Source: Streptomyces roseirectus
GTDB taxonomy: Bacteria > Actinomycetota > Actinomycetes > Streptomycetales > Streptomycetaceae
Assembly: GCF_014489635.1 (NCBI RefSeq)
Contig: NZ_CP060828.1
Span: 3,200,001 to 3,264,000 of the forward strand
Reading direction: 5' to 3'
DNA length: 64,000 nt
Notes under the pieces: generated by a model
What the model was told of the DNA's origin: nothing
What the model saw: only the letters and a program-made list of their open reading frames with translations
Database searches by the model: none
Shown here: positions 26,516-35,855 of the stretch, one piece after another
How positions within the stretch are numbered: position 1 is the first letter of the stretch
How the letters are laid out: every line of letters begins with the position of its first letter
Position numbers and translations under genes: made by a program

Positions 26516-26773
26516 ATGTCAGACACCCCACCCGAACGCGGGGAACCGGTGGTGACGCCCGTGCGCGTCGTCATCGCCCTGTGCCTGTTCGCGCCGTTCG
26601 TGGCGCTGCTCTGGGTCGGCTCGTACTCGAAGGTGGACCCGACGTTCATCGGCATCCCGTTCTTCTACTGGTACCAGATGCTGTGGGTGCTGATCTCGAC
26701 CGCGCTCACCATGACCGCGTACCAGCTGTGGCAGCGTGACCAGCGCGCCCGCAAGGGGGGTGCGTCGAAGTGA
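26516..26773 (+). CDS. DUF3311 small membrane subunit of MctP-type permease
   Basis: 85 residues with two transmembrane helices, VRVVIALCLFAPFVALLWVG and FFYWYQMLWVLISTALTMTA, joined by the loop SYSKVDPTFIGIP. This is the DUF3311 pattern of small partners encoded directly before sodium:solute symporters. The stop overlaps the permease GTG start by four bases, so the two are translationally coupled. Role in assembly or activity of the permease is inferred. Confidence 0.88.
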   Translation: MSDTPPERGEPVVTPVRVVIALCLFAPFVALLWVGSYSKVDPTFIGIPFFYWYQMLWVLISTALTMTAYQLWQRDQRARKGGASK

Positions 26774-28383
26774 AGGACGGCGTGAACGGCGTCGCGCTCG
26801 GCGTCTTCGTCTTCTTCTTCGTGGCCGTCACGGTCATGGGGTTCCTCGCGGCGCGCTGGCGCAAGGCCGAGAACGAGCAGTCGCTGGACGAGTGGGGGCT
26901 CGGCGGGCGGTCGTTCGGGACCTGGGTGACCTGGTTCCTGCTCGGCGGCGACCTCTACACGGCGTACACGTTCGTCGCCGTGCCCGCGGCGATCTACGCG
27001 GCCGGCGCCGCCGGGTTCTTCGCGGTGCCGTACACGATCCTGGTGTACCCGCTGATCTTCACGTTCCTGCCACGGCTGTGGTCGGTCTCGCACAAGCACG
27101 GGTACGTCACGACGTCCGACTTCGTGCGCGGGCGGTTCGGGTCCAAGGGGCTGTCCCTGGCGGTCGCGCTCACCGGGATCCTCGCGACGATGCCGTACAT
27201 CGCGCTGCAACTCGTCGGGATCCAGGCCGTGCTGGACGTCATGGGCGTCGGGGGCGGCGAGGACACGAACTGGTTCGTGAAGGACCTGCCGCTGCTGATC
27301 GCGTTCGGTGTGCTGGCCGCGTACACGTACTCCTCGGGGCTGCGGGCGCCGGCGCTCATCGCGTTCGTCAAGGACACGCTGATCTACCTCGTCATCGCCG
27401 TCGCGATCATCTACATCCCGATCAAGCTGGGCGGGTTCGACGAGATCTTCGCCTCGGCGGGCGAGAAGTACACGGCGGCGAAGGCGGGCGGGCTCGTGCC
27501 GGCCGAGGCGGGGCAGTGGACGTACGCCACGCTGGCGCTCGGCTCCGCGCTGGCCCTGTTCATGTATCCGCACTCCATCACCGCGACGCTCTCCTCCAAG
27601 AACCGTGACGTGATCCGTCGCAACACCACGATCCTCCCGCTGTATTCCCTGATGCTCGGGCTGCTGGCGCTGCTCGGGTTCATGGCGATCGCGGCGAACG
27701 TGAACACGCACGGGAACAATCAGCTGGCCATCCCGCAGCTGTTCGAGGACATGTTCCCGGACTGGTTCGCGGGGGTCGCCTTCGCGGCGATCGGGATCGG
27801 GGCGCTGGTGCCGGCCGCGATCATGTCCATCGCCGCGGCCAACCTCTTCACGCGCAACATCTACAAGGACTTCCTCAAGCCCGAGGCGACGCCGGAGCAG
27901 GAGACGAAGATCTCCAAGCTGGTGTCGCTGCTCGTGAAGGTCGGCGCGCTGGTCTTCGTCCTGACGATGGACAAGACGGCCGCGATCAACTTCCAGTTGC
28001 TGGGCGGCATCTGGATCCTCCAGACGTTCCCGGCGCTCGTCGGTGGCCTCTTCACGCGCTGGTTCCACCGCTGGGCCCTGCTGGGCGGGTGGGCGGTCGG
28101 CATGGTCTACGGCACGATCACCGCGTACAACGTCGCCTCGCCGACCCAGAAGCACTTCGGCGGCTCCAACGACACGATCCCCGGCATCGGTGAGATGGGC
28201 TACATCGGCCTCACGGCGTTCGTCCTCAACGTCGCGGTGACGGTCGTCCTGACGTTCGTCCTCCGCGCGGCGAAGGCCCCCGACGGCATCGACGAGACCA
28301 GCCCCGCCGACTACACGGCCGACGCGGGCGACCCGGGCGTCCAGACGGAACTTCCCCCGGCGACTTCGGGAGCGGCCCACTAG
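26770..28383 (+). CDS. Sodium:solute symporter, MctP monocarboxylate permease type
   Basis: 537 residues, about 13 transmembrane helices. Sodium/solute symporter family: N-terminal NEQSLDEWGLGGRSFGTWVT, then WFLLGGDLYTAYTFVAVPA and the family core near FMYPHSITATLSSKNRDVIR, followed by GIGALVPAAIMSIAAANLFTR. It is closest to the MctP subgroup, which imports lactate, pyruvate or similar monocarboxylates with Na+ or H+; the substrate here is not proven. The C-terminal tail (KAPDGIDETSPADYTADAGD) is hydrophilic and cytoplasmic. Follows dasR, as in S. coelicolor. Confidence 0.88.
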   Translation: MKDGVNGVALGVFVFFFVAVTVMGFLAARWRKAENEQSLDEWGLGGRSFGTWVTWFLLGGDLYTAYTFVAVPAAIYAAGAAGFFAVPYTILVYPLIFTFLPRLWSVSHKHGYVTTSDFVRGRFGSKGLSLAVALTGILATMPYIALQLVGIQAVLDVMGVGGGEDTNWFVKDLPLLIAFGVLAAYTYSSGLRAPALIAFVKDTLIYLVIAVAIIYIPIKLGGFDEIFASAGEKYTAAKAGGLVPAEAGQWTYATLALGSALALFMYPHSITATLSSKNRDVIRRNTTILPLYSLMLGLLALLGFMAIAANVNTHGNNQLAIPQLFEDMFPDWFAGVAFAAIGIGALVPAAIMSIAAANLFTRNIYKDFLKPEATPEQETKISKLVSLLVKVGALVFVLTMDKTAAINFQLLGGIWILQTFPALVGGLFTRWFHRWALLGGWAVGMVYGTITAYNVASPTQKHFGGSNDTIPGIGEMGYIGLTAFVLNVAVTVVLTFVLRAAKAPDGIDETSPADYTADAGDPGVQTELPPATSGAAH

Positions 28384-28443
28384 CTCGATCGGCGAGGCTG
28401 TTCGGGCGGCTGCGGCACCGTCGTGGCTTGTCGCGCAGTTCCC

Positions 28444-28486
28444 CGCGCCCCTGAAGGATGCGCTGTCGCGCACCTTCAGGGGCGCG
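28444..28486. terminator. Strong hairpin after mctP-like gene
   Basis: CGCGCCCCTGAAGG and CCTTCAGGGGCGCG form a perfect 14-base stem with a 15-base loop, starting about 60 bases after the permease stop. It is formed by part of a dispersed repeat facing its inverted partner. Confidence 0.75.
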
Positions 28487-28528
28487 TTGCTATGGGCGCT
28501 GTAGAACTTCGTAATTTCCAACGCACTT

Positions 28529-28572
28529 AAGGGGCGCGGGGAACTGCGCGAACGGCCACAACGCACCCGCAG
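28529..28572. repeat. Dispersed intergenic repeat, GGAACTGCGCG subtype (second copy)
   Basis: AAGGGGCGCGGGGAACTGCG then CGAACGGCCACAACGCACCCG, matching the copy near 23.9 kb. An inverted partial copy (GTGGCTTGTCGCGCAGTTCC) lies about 100 bases to the left. Confidence 0.75.
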
Positions 28573-28689
28573 CCCGCCACGAACCGCACCCCCCACCCCC
28601 TCCCCGGCATCACAGTTCCCACCCACAAGTTGACGCTCCGAAGCCGATGCGACACAACATCTGGGGGTGCCACCACGGCCCGGCACTAG

Positions 28690-28810
28690 ATGTATGCTCA
28701 TGCTCGCTGTCGCCGCAGGGGAATCCGGTGCGAATCCGGAACTGTCCCGCAACGGTGTACTTGTGCGCGTATGCGCAGAGCGTCAGTCCGAGGACCTGCC
28801 GACGGCATAC
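28690..28810 (+). ncRNA. Cobalamin (B12) riboswitch upstream of nrdAB
   Basis: The conserved adenosylcobalamin aptamer core is clear: GGGGAATCCGGTGCGAATCC, then GGAACTGTCCCGCAACGGTG, and AGTCCGAGGACCTGCC with the closing stem GTATGC (28691-28696) pairing with GCATAC (28805-28810). It lies 135 bases before the nrdA start. A GGCCGT/ACGGCC hairpin follows at 28815-28834 and may belong to the expression platform. In S. coelicolor B12 represses the class Ia reductase through such a riboswitch when the B12-dependent class II enzyme can work. Confidence 0.93.
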
Positions 28811-28945
28811 GCCCGGCCGTACCCAGGAACGGCCCGGCGTGCCCTGACGTCCGGGCCTCGCGGAGTGGGCCGGGGTGCAAACGCGCCGTGTGTTTGTGCT
28901 GCCCCCTGCCCGCAAGGCCCCTTGCCGAGCGAGGGAGAGCCTCAC

Positions 28946-31306
28946 GTGACCATCGCGCCAGCCGAACCGGCTTCAGAGGTCCAGGCGGTCGAGACCGAGA
29001 ACGACGGCCCCGGAGCCGCGTTGCTGCGGACCCTGACGGAGCTGACCGCCGACCTCCCCGACGCCGACCCCGGCCGGGTCGCCGCCGCGGCCCTGCGCGG
29101 CCGGTCCGCCCGCGCGGACGAGGCCGAGCTGCGTGAGCTGGCCACGGAGGCCGCCGCGGGCCTGATCTCGGAGGACCCGGCGTACTCCCGTCTCGCCGCC
29201 CGCCTACTGACGATCAGCATCCGCGCCGAGGCCGCCTCCCAGAGTGTGACGACGTTCACGGAGTCGATCTCGGTCGGCCACCGCGAGGGCCTGATCGCCG
29301 ACCGCACCGCCGAGTTCGCCCGCGTCCACGCCACGCACCTCGACGGCCTGATCGACCCCGCCGCCGACGACCGCTTCGGCTACTTCGGCCTGCGCACCCT
29401 GCACAGCCGTTACCTGCTGCGTCACCCGATCACCCGCAAGGTGATCGAGACGCCCCAGCACTTCCTGCTCCGGGTCGCCTCGGGACTGGCCGAGGACGAC
29501 ACCGTCCGCGCCCTGGACGAAGTCGCCGCCCTGTACGGCCTGATGAGCCGCCTGGACTATCTCCCGTCCTCCCCCACGCTCTTCAACTCCGGCACCCGGC
29601 ACCCCCAGATGTCGTCCTGCTACCTCCTGGACTCCCCCAAGGACGAGCTGGACTCCATCTACGACCGCTACCACCAGGTCGCGCGCCTGTCGAAGCACGC
29701 CGGCGGCATCGGCCTGTCGTACTCCCGCATCCGCTCCCGGGGTTCGCTGATCCGCGGCACCAACGGGCACTCCAACGGCATCGTGCCGTTCCTGAAGACG
29801 CTGGACGCGAGTGTCGCGGCCGTGAACCAGGGCGGGCGGCGCAAGGGCGCGGCGGCGGTGTACCTGGAGACCTGGCACTCCGACATCGAGGAGTTCCTGG
29901 AGCTGCGGGACAACACCGGCGAGGACGCCCGCCGCACGCACAACCTGAACCTCGCGCACTGGATCCCGGACGAGTTCATGCGCCGCGTGAACGCCGACCA
30001 GGAGTGGTCGCTGTTCTCCCCCTCGGACGTCCCCGAGCTGGTCGACCTGTGGGGCGACGAGTTCGACGCGGCGTACCGCAAGGCGGAGGCCGCCGGGCTC
30101 GCCAAGAAGACGATCCCGGCGCGTGACCTGTACGGCCGCATGATGCGCACGCTCGCGCAGACCGGCAACGGCTGGATGACGTTCAAGGACGCCGCGAACC
30201 GCACGGCGAACCAGACCGCCGAGCCGGGTCACGTCGTCCACTCGTCCAACCTGTGCACGGAGATCCTGGAGGTCACGGACGACGGTGAGACGGCCGTCTG
30301 CAACCTGGGTTCGGTGAACCTGGGCGCGTTCGTGACCGGCTCCGACATCGACTGGGAGCGGCTGGACGAGACCGTCCGCACCGCCGTGACCTTCCTCGAC
30401 CGCGTCGTCGACATCAACTTCTACCCGACCGAGCAGGCGGGGCGTTCCAACGCGAAGTGGCGTCCGGTGGGCCTGGGGGCGATGGGCCTTCAGGACGTGT
30501 TCTTCAAGCTGCGGCTGCCGTTCGACTCGGCCGAGGCGAAGGCGCTGTCGACGCGGATCGCCGAGCGGATCATGCTGGCCGCGTACGAGGCGTCGGCCGA
30601 CCTCGCCGAGCGCAGCGGGCCACTGCCCGCGTGGGACAAGACCCGGACGGCCCGTGGTGTGCTGCACCCCGACCACTTCGGCGTCGAGTTCACCTGGCCG
30701 GAGCGCTGGGCCGCCCTGCGGGAGCGGATCGCGTCGACGGGGCTGCGCAACTCGCTGCTCCTGGCGATCGCGCCGACCGCGACGATCGCGTCCATCGCGG
30801 GCGTCTACGAGTGCATCGAGCCGCAGGTGTCCAACCTGTTCAAGCGCGAGACACTGTCCGGGGAGTTCCTTCAAGTCAACTCGTACCTGGTGCAGGACCT
30901 CAAGGACCTCGGCGTGTGGGACGCCCGGACCCGGGAGGCGCTGCGCGAGGCCAACGGCTCGGTGCAGGACTTCGTGTGGATCCCGGAGGAGGTGCGGGCG
31001 CTGTACCGCACGGCGTGGGAGATCCCGCAGCGCGGTCTGATCGACATGGCCGCCGCGCGCACGCCGTACCTGGACCAGGCGCAGTCCCTGAACCTGTTCC
31101 TGGAGACGCCGACCATCGGCAAGCTCTCCTCGATGTACGCGTACGCCTGGAAGTCCGGGCTGAAGACGACGTACTACCTGCGTTCGCGCCCGGCGACCCG
31201 CATCGCCCGCGCGGCCCAGGCGTCCGTCCCCGTCCAGCAGGCCGCCGACCCCGACGCGGTCGCCTGCTCCCTCGAAAACCCCGAGTCCTGCGAGGCATGC
31301 CAGTAA
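28946..31306 (+). CDS. nrdA: Class Ia ribonucleoside-diphosphate reductase, alpha subunit
   Basis: 786 residues. Reduces ribonucleotides to deoxyribonucleotides. A helical N-terminal region (about 1-100) precedes the ten-stranded barrel. Active-site residues are visible: first redox Cys in MSSCYLLDS, the NLCTEI motif holding Asn, thiyl-radical Cys and Glu, and the second redox Cys in TAVCNLGSVN. The C-terminal tail ESCEACQ carries the CxxC pair that is re-reduced by thioredoxin. Paired tyrosines for radical transfer are expected in TTYYLRSRPATR. Start is the GTG at 28946, 7 bases after GGGAGAG. It overlaps nrdB by one base (TAATG). Confidence 0.96.
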   Translation: MTIAPAEPASEVQAVETENDGPGAALLRTLTELTADLPDADPGRVAAAALRGRSARADEAELRELATEAAAGLISEDPAYSRLAARLLTISIRAEAASQSVTTFTESISVGHREGLIADRTAEFARVHATHLDGLIDPAADDRFGYFGLRTLHSRYLLRHPITRKVIETPQHFLLRVASGLAEDDTVRALDEVAALYGLMSRLDYLPSSPTLFNSGTRHPQMSSCYLLDSPKDELDSIYDRYHQVARLSKHAGGIGLSYSRIRSRGSLIRGTNGHSNGIVPFLKTLDASVAAVNQGGRRKGAAAVYLETWHSDIEEFLELRDNTGEDARRTHNLNLAHWIPDEFMRRVNADQEWSLFSPSDVPELVDLWGDEFDAAYRKAEAAGLAKKTIPARDLYGRMMRTLAQTGNGWMTFKDAANRTANQTAEPGHVVHSSNLCTEILEVTDDGETAVCNLGSVNLGAFVTGSDIDWERLDETVRTAVTFLDRVVDINFYPTEQAGRSNAKWRPVGLGAMGLQDVFFKLRLPFDSAEAKALSTRIAERIMLAAYEASADLAERSGPLPAWDKTRTARGVLHPDHFGVEFTWPERWAALRERIASTGLRNSLLLAIAPTATIASIAGVYECIEPQVSNLFKRETLSGEFLQVNSYLVQDLKDLGVWDARTREALREANGSVQDFVWIPEEVRALYRTAWEIPQRGLIDMAAARTPYLDQAQSLNLFLETPTIGKLSSMYAYAWKSGLKTTYYLRSRPATRIARAAQASVPVQQAADPDAVACSLENPESCEACQ

Positions 31307-32322
31307 TGACCACCGAAGCCAAGAAGAACCTGCTCGACCCCGGCTTCGAGCTGACGCTTCGTCCGATGCGCTACCCGGACTTCTACGAGCGCTACCGGGA
31401 CGCGATCAAGAACACGTGGACGGTCGAGGAGGTGGACCTCCACTCGGACGTCGCGGACCTCGCGAAGCTGTCGCCGGAGGAGCAGCACCTGATCGGGCGG
31501 CTGGTGGCGTTCTTCGCGACGGGTGACTCGATCGTCGCGAACAACCTCGTGCTGACGCTGTACAAGCACATCAACTCCCCCGAGGCGCGGCTGTATCTGA
31601 GCCGTCAGCTGTTCGAGGAGGCCGTGCACGTCCAGTTCTATCTGACGCTGCTGGACACGTACCTTCCCGACCCGGAGGACCGTGCCGCCGCGTTCGCGGC
31701 CGTGGAGAACATCCCCTCGATCCGCGAGAAGGCCGAGTTCTGCTTCAAGTGGATCAACGAGGTCGAGAAGCTGGACAGCCTGCGGACGCAGGCCGACCGG
31801 CGCCGCTTCCTGCTGAACCTGATCTGCTTCGCCGCGTGCATCGAGGGCCTGTTCTTCTACGGCGCCTTCGCGTACGTCTACTGGTTCCGCAGCCGGGGTC
31901 TCCTGCACGGCCTCGCGACCGGCACGAACTGGGTCTTCCGCGACGAGACGATGCACATGAGCTTCGCGTTCGACGTGGTCGACACGGTCCGCAAGGAGGA
32001 GCCGGAGCTGTTCGACGACGCCCTCCAGCAGCAGGTCACCGACATGCTGAAGGAGGCCGTCGAGGCGGAGCTCCAGTTCGCCCGCGACCTCTGCGGCGAG
32101 GGCCTGCCCGGCATGAACACCGAGTCGATGCGCCAGTACCTCGAATGCGTCGCCGACCAGCGCCTCACCCGCCTCGGCTTCGCCCCCGTCTACGGCTCCG
32201 AGAACCCCTTCTCCTTCATGGAACTCCAGGGCGTCCAGGAGCTCACCAACTTCTTCGAACGCCGCCCGTCCGCGTACCAGGTCGCCGTGGAGGGCACGGT
32301 CGACCTGGACGAGGACTTCTGA
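31306..32322 (+). CDS. nrdB: Class Ia ribonucleoside-diphosphate reductase, beta subunit
   Basis: 338 residues. Small subunit that makes and stores the tyrosyl radical at a di-iron centre and passes it to NrdA. Ferritin-like ligands are recognisable: D/E in FFATGDSIVANNL, E and H in SRQLFEEAVHVQFY, a Glu in AACIEGLFFYGAF (with the nearby Tyr cluster) and E/H in FRDETMHMSFAF. The C-terminus EGTVDLDEDF is the acidic tail that docks on the alpha subunit. The ATG overlaps the nrdA stop; an in-frame ATG nine bases earlier is possible. The AraC-type nrdS that follows nrdB in S. coelicolor is not present here. Confidence 0.96.
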   Translation: MTTEAKKNLLDPGFELTLRPMRYPDFYERYRDAIKNTWTVEEVDLHSDVADLAKLSPEEQHLIGRLVAFFATGDSIVANNLVLTLYKHINSPEARLYLSRQLFEEAVHVQFYLTLLDTYLPDPEDRAAAFAAVENIPSIREKAEFCFKWINEVEKLDSLRTQADRRRFLLNLICFAACIEGLFFYGAFAYVYWFRSRGLLHGLATGTNWVFRDETMHMSFAFDVVDTVRKEEPELFDDALQQQVTDMLKEAVEAELQFARDLCGEGLPGMNTESMRQYLECVADQRLTRLGFAPVYGSENPFSFMELQGVQELTNFFERRPSAYQVAVEGTVDLDEDF

Positions 32323-32323
32323 G

Positions 32324-33103
32324 CTACTTCAGGGTCACGGCCGCCCCGGCCGACGCGGTGGAAGCGACCGCGTTCGTGCCGGGGTAGTACCACCGCCAGC
32401 TCCCCGAGGCCGTCACCGCGACCTTGGCACCGGCCTTCCCGGCGCCGTCCGTCTTCACGGTCTTCACCGTGCTGTACCGGGCGGCGCCGTTCTTCCTGAA
32501 CTGGAGCTGCGCCGTCTGCCGCGCGTACCCCTGATACTTCCGGCTCTCCCAGTTGGCCTGCGTGAGCTGCCCGGAGACCGTGATCAGGGCCCCCTTGGCA
32601 GCCTTGGCAGGAGCGGCGACGGTGAACTTGGCCGCGCGCCGGACCTGGTAGGCGGCGATGCTGTCGGAGATCCAGTAGTCCCCGTCGTTCGCGTTGACGG
32701 TGGCGTTGACCGTCCACACGCCCGCTGTCCGGTTGGTGTCGATGTCGTCGGTGTACCTGATCGAGGCCGCGTCGATGCTCATCGTCGCGGTGCAGACGGA
32801 CGTGGTCCTCGACTTCTTGACGCAGGTAACCCCGGTCCAGTCCGCGAAACCGTAGCCGCTGAGCTGCTTGTAGGTGCTGACCCGGCTGACCTTCTTCACC
32901 CCCGAGTCGTCCTTGACGGTGATGGCGATCGAGTAGGTGACCTTGCCGGCCGTCCCGACGGTCACGCTCTTCCCGCCGTTGACGACGGCCGACACCACCC
33001 GGATGTCGCCCCTGCCCTCGGCATGTGCTCCCGTCGCCGTCACCAGCGTCAGGGCCGCGGCGGCGCCTACCGCGGCCCAGAGTCTGGCGCTTCTTCCGCG
33101 CAT
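32324..33103 (-). CDS. Secreted protein of unknown function
   Basis: 259 residues with a clear Sec signal peptide: MRGRSARLWAAVGAAAALTL followed by VTATGAHA and cleavage before EGRGD. The mature part looks like two immunoglobulin-like beta modules: an N-terminal half with a cysteine pair (GVTCVKK, TSVCTATMS), and a C-terminal half beginning AAKFTVAAPAKAAKGALITV resembling bacterial calcium-binding or adhesion-type beta-sandwich repeats. No catalytic motif. It is convergent with nrdB, the stops being one base apart. Location extracellular; function unknown. Confidence 0.82.
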   Translation of the reverse strand: MRGRSARLWAAVGAAAALTLVTATGAHAEGRGDIRVVSAVVNGGKSVTVGTAGKVTYSIAITVKDDSGVKKVSRVSTYKQLSGYGFADWTGVTCVKKSRTTSVCTATMSIDAASIRYTDDIDTNRTAGVWTVNATVNANDGDYWISDSIAAYQVRRAAKFTVAAPAKAAKGALITVSGQLTQANWESRKYQGYARQTAQLQFRKNGAARYSTVKTVKTDGAGKAGAKVAVTASGSWRWYYPGTNAVASTASAGAAVTLK

Positions 33104-33144
33104 GAACCCCCCTTTGTCCTAGGTGCCGTGAGGGTACCCGCCCG

Positions 33145-34497
33145 CTACCGGGACACCGGGCGCAGTCTCAGGTTCTTGGGGCGGAGGGTGATGCCGATGC
33201 GGTGGCGGGGGTCGGAGTCCCGGGTCTCCTCGAAGGTGAACGCCGAGGCCATCGTGGCGGTGAGGAGGGTCATCTCGGCCATGGAGAAGTGGTCGCTCGG
33301 GCACTTGCGGTTGCCGACGCTGAAGGGGCTCATCGCGTATTTGGGGACCTCCTCGGAGGCGCCGGGGAGCCAGCGGTCGGGGTCGAACACCTCGGCCCTG
33401 CGGTAGGAGCGGGGATCCCGCTGGAGCGCGTAGGGGCTGTAGACGATGTCGGCGCCGGCGGGAATGCGGTATCCGCCGAGGACCGTGTCGGTGACCGCGC
33501 GCCGGGTCAATATCCATACGGCCGGATAGAGCCGCAATGTCTCGACGACCACATTCCCGGTGTACGCCAGACTGCGGACGTCGTCGAATCCCACGGGCCG
33601 GTCGCCCACCACGTTTTTCACCTCCGCCCGGATCTTGTCGGCGTGTTCGGGGTACTCGGTGAGCACCAGCAGCAGCGACATGATCATGGACCCCACGGTT
33701 TCGCTGCCCGGCGTGAGTATCGCGATGACCTGGTCGTGGATCTCCTGCTCTCCGATGGGTTCGCCATTCTCGTCCGTCGCCTCCAGCAAAGCCGTCAGCA
33801 AATCGTCGGGCTTTTGCCCGGACGCGCGCCGGTCGGCGACGATCTCGTCGACGAGGAGGTGCAAATCGGCCAGCGCGCGGTTGAATTCGCGGTTGGCCGG
33901 AAGCGGCACGCGATAAAGCGGTCCGAGGGGTACGACCATGCGTTGGTACATACCGCTGAACAGCGCCGCGAGGTCGGCGCAGATCCGTTCGGCCCGCTCG
34001 TCCATGTAGCTGCCGCGCATGAGGCAGCGCGCGGCGATCCGGGTGGCGACGCGGAACGACTCGGTGGTGACGTCGAGGACGTCCAGGCCGCGCCACCGCT
34101 CGACCAGGGCCCGCGCCTCCTCCTCCATGACGGGCCCGTAGCCGGGTATCGCGTCGAGCCTGAACGCGGGCTGTATGGTGCGCCGTTGGCGCCGGTGCAG
34201 GGGCCCGTTGGCGGTGGCGACGCCCTCCTTGCCGAGCAGGCTCTCCAGGGACTCCCAGAGGGGCCCGGCGATGATGTAGTCGGGGCTGAGGGCGACCTCG
34301 CCGACGAGTTCGGGCGCGGTGACGGCGTACACCGTCTTGGGCCCGAGCCCGAGGCGGACGACGTCCCCGTGGTCGCGCAGCCCGGTGAGGAAGTCCAGCG
34401 GGGTGCGGGCCAGTTTCCAGCCGTGGCCGAGCAGCGGGAGTCCGCCGCCGGCGAGGGGCGGCTCGGCCGTGGCCGTCCGTACCGATTCGAGGGTCAT
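33145..34497 (-). CDS. Cytochrome P450, CYP170A type (albaflavenone synthase)
   Basis: 450 residues closely resembling S. coelicolor CYP170A1, which oxidises epi-isozizaene in two steps via albaflavenols to the antibiotic sesquiterpenoid albaflavenone. The haem-binding loop [13 protein letters not shown] contains the axial Cys399. The I-helix motif is [14 protein letters not shown] (oxygen-activating Thr replaced by the GSET pattern typical of CYP170), the ExxR pair is VVETLRLYP, and the PERF-like region is FDPDRWLPG. The gene starts directly after the synthase stop (TAGATG), so the pair is cotranscribed and coupled. CYP170A1 is also reported to have a second, terpene-synthase activity; whether that site is kept here needs alignment. 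Confidence 0.92.
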   Translation of the reverse strand: MTLESVRTATAEPPLAGGGLPLLGHGWKLARTPLDFLTGLRDHGDVVRLGLGPKTVYAVTAPELVGEVALSPDYIIAGPLWESLESLLGKEGVATANGPLHRRQRRTIQPAFRLDAIPGYGPVMEEEARALVERWRGLDVLDVTTESFRVATRIAARCLMRGSYMDERAERICADLAALFSGMYQRMVVPLGPLYRVPLPANREFNRALADLHLLVDEIVADRRASGQKPDDLLTALLEATDENGEPIGEQEIHDQVIAILTPGSETVGSMIMSLLLVLTEYPEHADKIRAEVKNVVGDRPVGFDDVRSLAYTGNVVVETLRLYPAVWILTRRAVTDTVLGGYRIPAGADIVYSPYALQRDPRSYRRAEVFDPDRWLPGASEEVPKYAMSPFSVGNRKCPSDHFSMAEMTLLTATMASAFTFEETRDSDPRHRIGITLRPKNLRLRPVSR

Positions 34498-35580
34498 CTA
34501 CATTTCTCCCGACAGCGCGTTGTCGACATAGGGGGGCGTGGACCGGTCGTCCCAGCTGTCGACCATGTACCGGCCGGACTCGTGGTGGAACCAGTAGACG
34601 GAACTGAACCAGTTCCGCATATTGCCGAGGCAGCCGAGGACGGCGTCGCGGATTTCCTTGTCGCCGAGGCCGTCCGCGAAAAGGCGTGTCTCCTTCTCGG
34701 CGTCGAGGAAATCGGCGATGCTGCCCAGGACGCGCCGCCTCAGTTCCTCGACGGATTCCTCCAGAGTCAGCCCTTCATGGACGATGAGGCTGATTCCGAG
34801 ATTGTGGACCTCGTCGCCCGCGATTTCCTTGGGCAGGGAACAGAGGTCGTTGTACCAGGCGGCGAATTCCTGGCTGAGCAGGGCGGCCCGCCGGAATGCG
34901 CGGTGTTTCCGCACGGCGTCCGGGAGTTCACGTCCCGCGGCCGCCTCCAGGAGGTCCGTCCATATCCAGTGCGCGAAGGTGAGCCGCCTCAGGGCGAGGT
35001 ATTCGCCGACCGGCGGGACCCGGGCCTCGACGCGGTTGCGGAACTCGCGGTCGTAGGCGTCGATCACCTCGTGGAAGTGCCGGGCGAAGCGGGCGTTCCA
35101 GGTGGCGGGCAGGAAGCCGTAGAGCCGCAGCACGCTGTCGGCGAGGCCCGCGACCAGCGGGTCCTGGTGGTGCAGATGGGCCGCGGGGGCGTCGAGGGCC
35201 TGGTGGAGCAGGGCTTTGAGGCGCCGCCAGGCTCCGGTGCGGCCGTGCACGATGTGGCGGTCGTGGCGGTCGTCCCAGACGAAGAACCAGGCGCTGTAGT
35301 CGGCGATGGCCTGGAGCACCGCGTCGGGTGCGCCGAGGTAGTAGCCGGCCATCAGGTCCGTGTAGCACAAGCCATCGGCATATTCCGCGACCTTGTCGGG
35401 GGGCATCAGCCGCTTTTCCAGCAGCCAGTGCCGCGTGTTCTGCTGCAACCGTGGCCAATACGGGTGCAGTCGCCGGGGAAACTCCGCCTCGATGACCGGC
35501 AGGGAGAGCGACGGCGGAACCGCGCCGCGTGCGCCGCCGGTCCTGCTGCTGTGTTTGGTGCTCGGTGGGAAAGCTGGCAC
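34498..35580 (-). CDS. Epi-isozizaene synthase (class I sesquiterpene cyclase)
   Basis: 360 residues, very similar along its length to S. coelicolor epi-isozizaene synthase (361 aa). Cyclises farnesyl diphosphate to epi-isozizaene, precursor of albaflavenone. Metal-binding motifs: D103DRHD107 in WFFVWDDRHDRH, and NDLCSLPKE of the NSE triad in AAWYNDLCSLPKEIAGDEVH. The C-terminal SSVYWFHHESGRYMVDSWDD closes the active site. The GTG at 35580 is chosen because GAGGGG lies six bases upstream and the resulting MPAF start and length match the known enzyme; the frame runs on to 35733 but without protein character. Forms an operon with the CYP170A gene. Confidence 0.93.
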   Translation of the reverse strand: MPAFPPSTKHSSRTGGARGAVPPSLSLPVIEAEFPRRLHPYWPRLQQNTRHWLLEKRLMPPDKVAEYADGLCYTDLMAGYYLGAPDAVLQAIADYSAWFFVWDDRHDRHIVHGRTGAWRRLKALLHQALDAPAAHLHHQDPLVAGLADSVLRLYGFLPATWNARFARHFHEVIDAYDREFRNRVEARVPPVGEYLALRRLTFAHWIWTDLLEAAAGRELPDAVRKHRAFRRAALLSQEFAAWYNDLCSLPKEIAGDEVHNLGISLIVHEGLTLEESVEELRRRVLGSIADFLDAEKETRLFADGLGDKEIRDAVLGCLGNMRNWFSSVYWFHHESGRYMVDSWDDRSTPPYVDNALSGEM

Positions 35581-35799
35581 GAACAACCCCTCTCGGCCGC
35601 CTGTCGCGCACGCTCCTCCCGCTGTGCCGGGCGTGCGCCGTTGCGTATCCCCGCTCTTCCCATTCAGCACCACAACTGACCGTTCTGGGAACGGATTTGC
35701 TTCATTCACCACCCCAGAATGCTGAGATTCCACCCCACGATGACTGGTTATGGATCAGAACATGCGCTTAAGCGATCGACCGTGCGACGGACATACGAA

Positions 35800-35835
35800 C
35801 GACGCCCGGCCGGAGGGGTTCCGGGCCGGGCGTCG
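35800..35835 (-). terminator. Hairpin terminator after def
   Basis: CGACGCCCGGCC pairs perfectly with GGCCGGGCGTCG around a 12-base loop, about 20 bases past the def stop. It separates def from the albaflavenone operon. The 35581-35799 stretch between is AT-richer and should hold the terpene promoter; a GGGGTGG motif occurs twice there on the minus strand. Confidence 0.75.
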
Positions 35836-35855
35836 GAGGGGGTCAGCCTGGGGCG

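Noticed and set aside
34498..35580. Epi-isozizaene synthase as cargo of the encapsulin
   Set aside because: It lies 25 kb away, has the normal length of the free enzyme, and has no long disordered N-terminal targeting region.
35581..35733. 51-residue N-terminal extension of the sesquiterpene synthase
   Set aside because: The frame is open, but the GTG at 35580 has a well-spaced Shine-Dalgarno and gives the length and first residues of the known enzyme.
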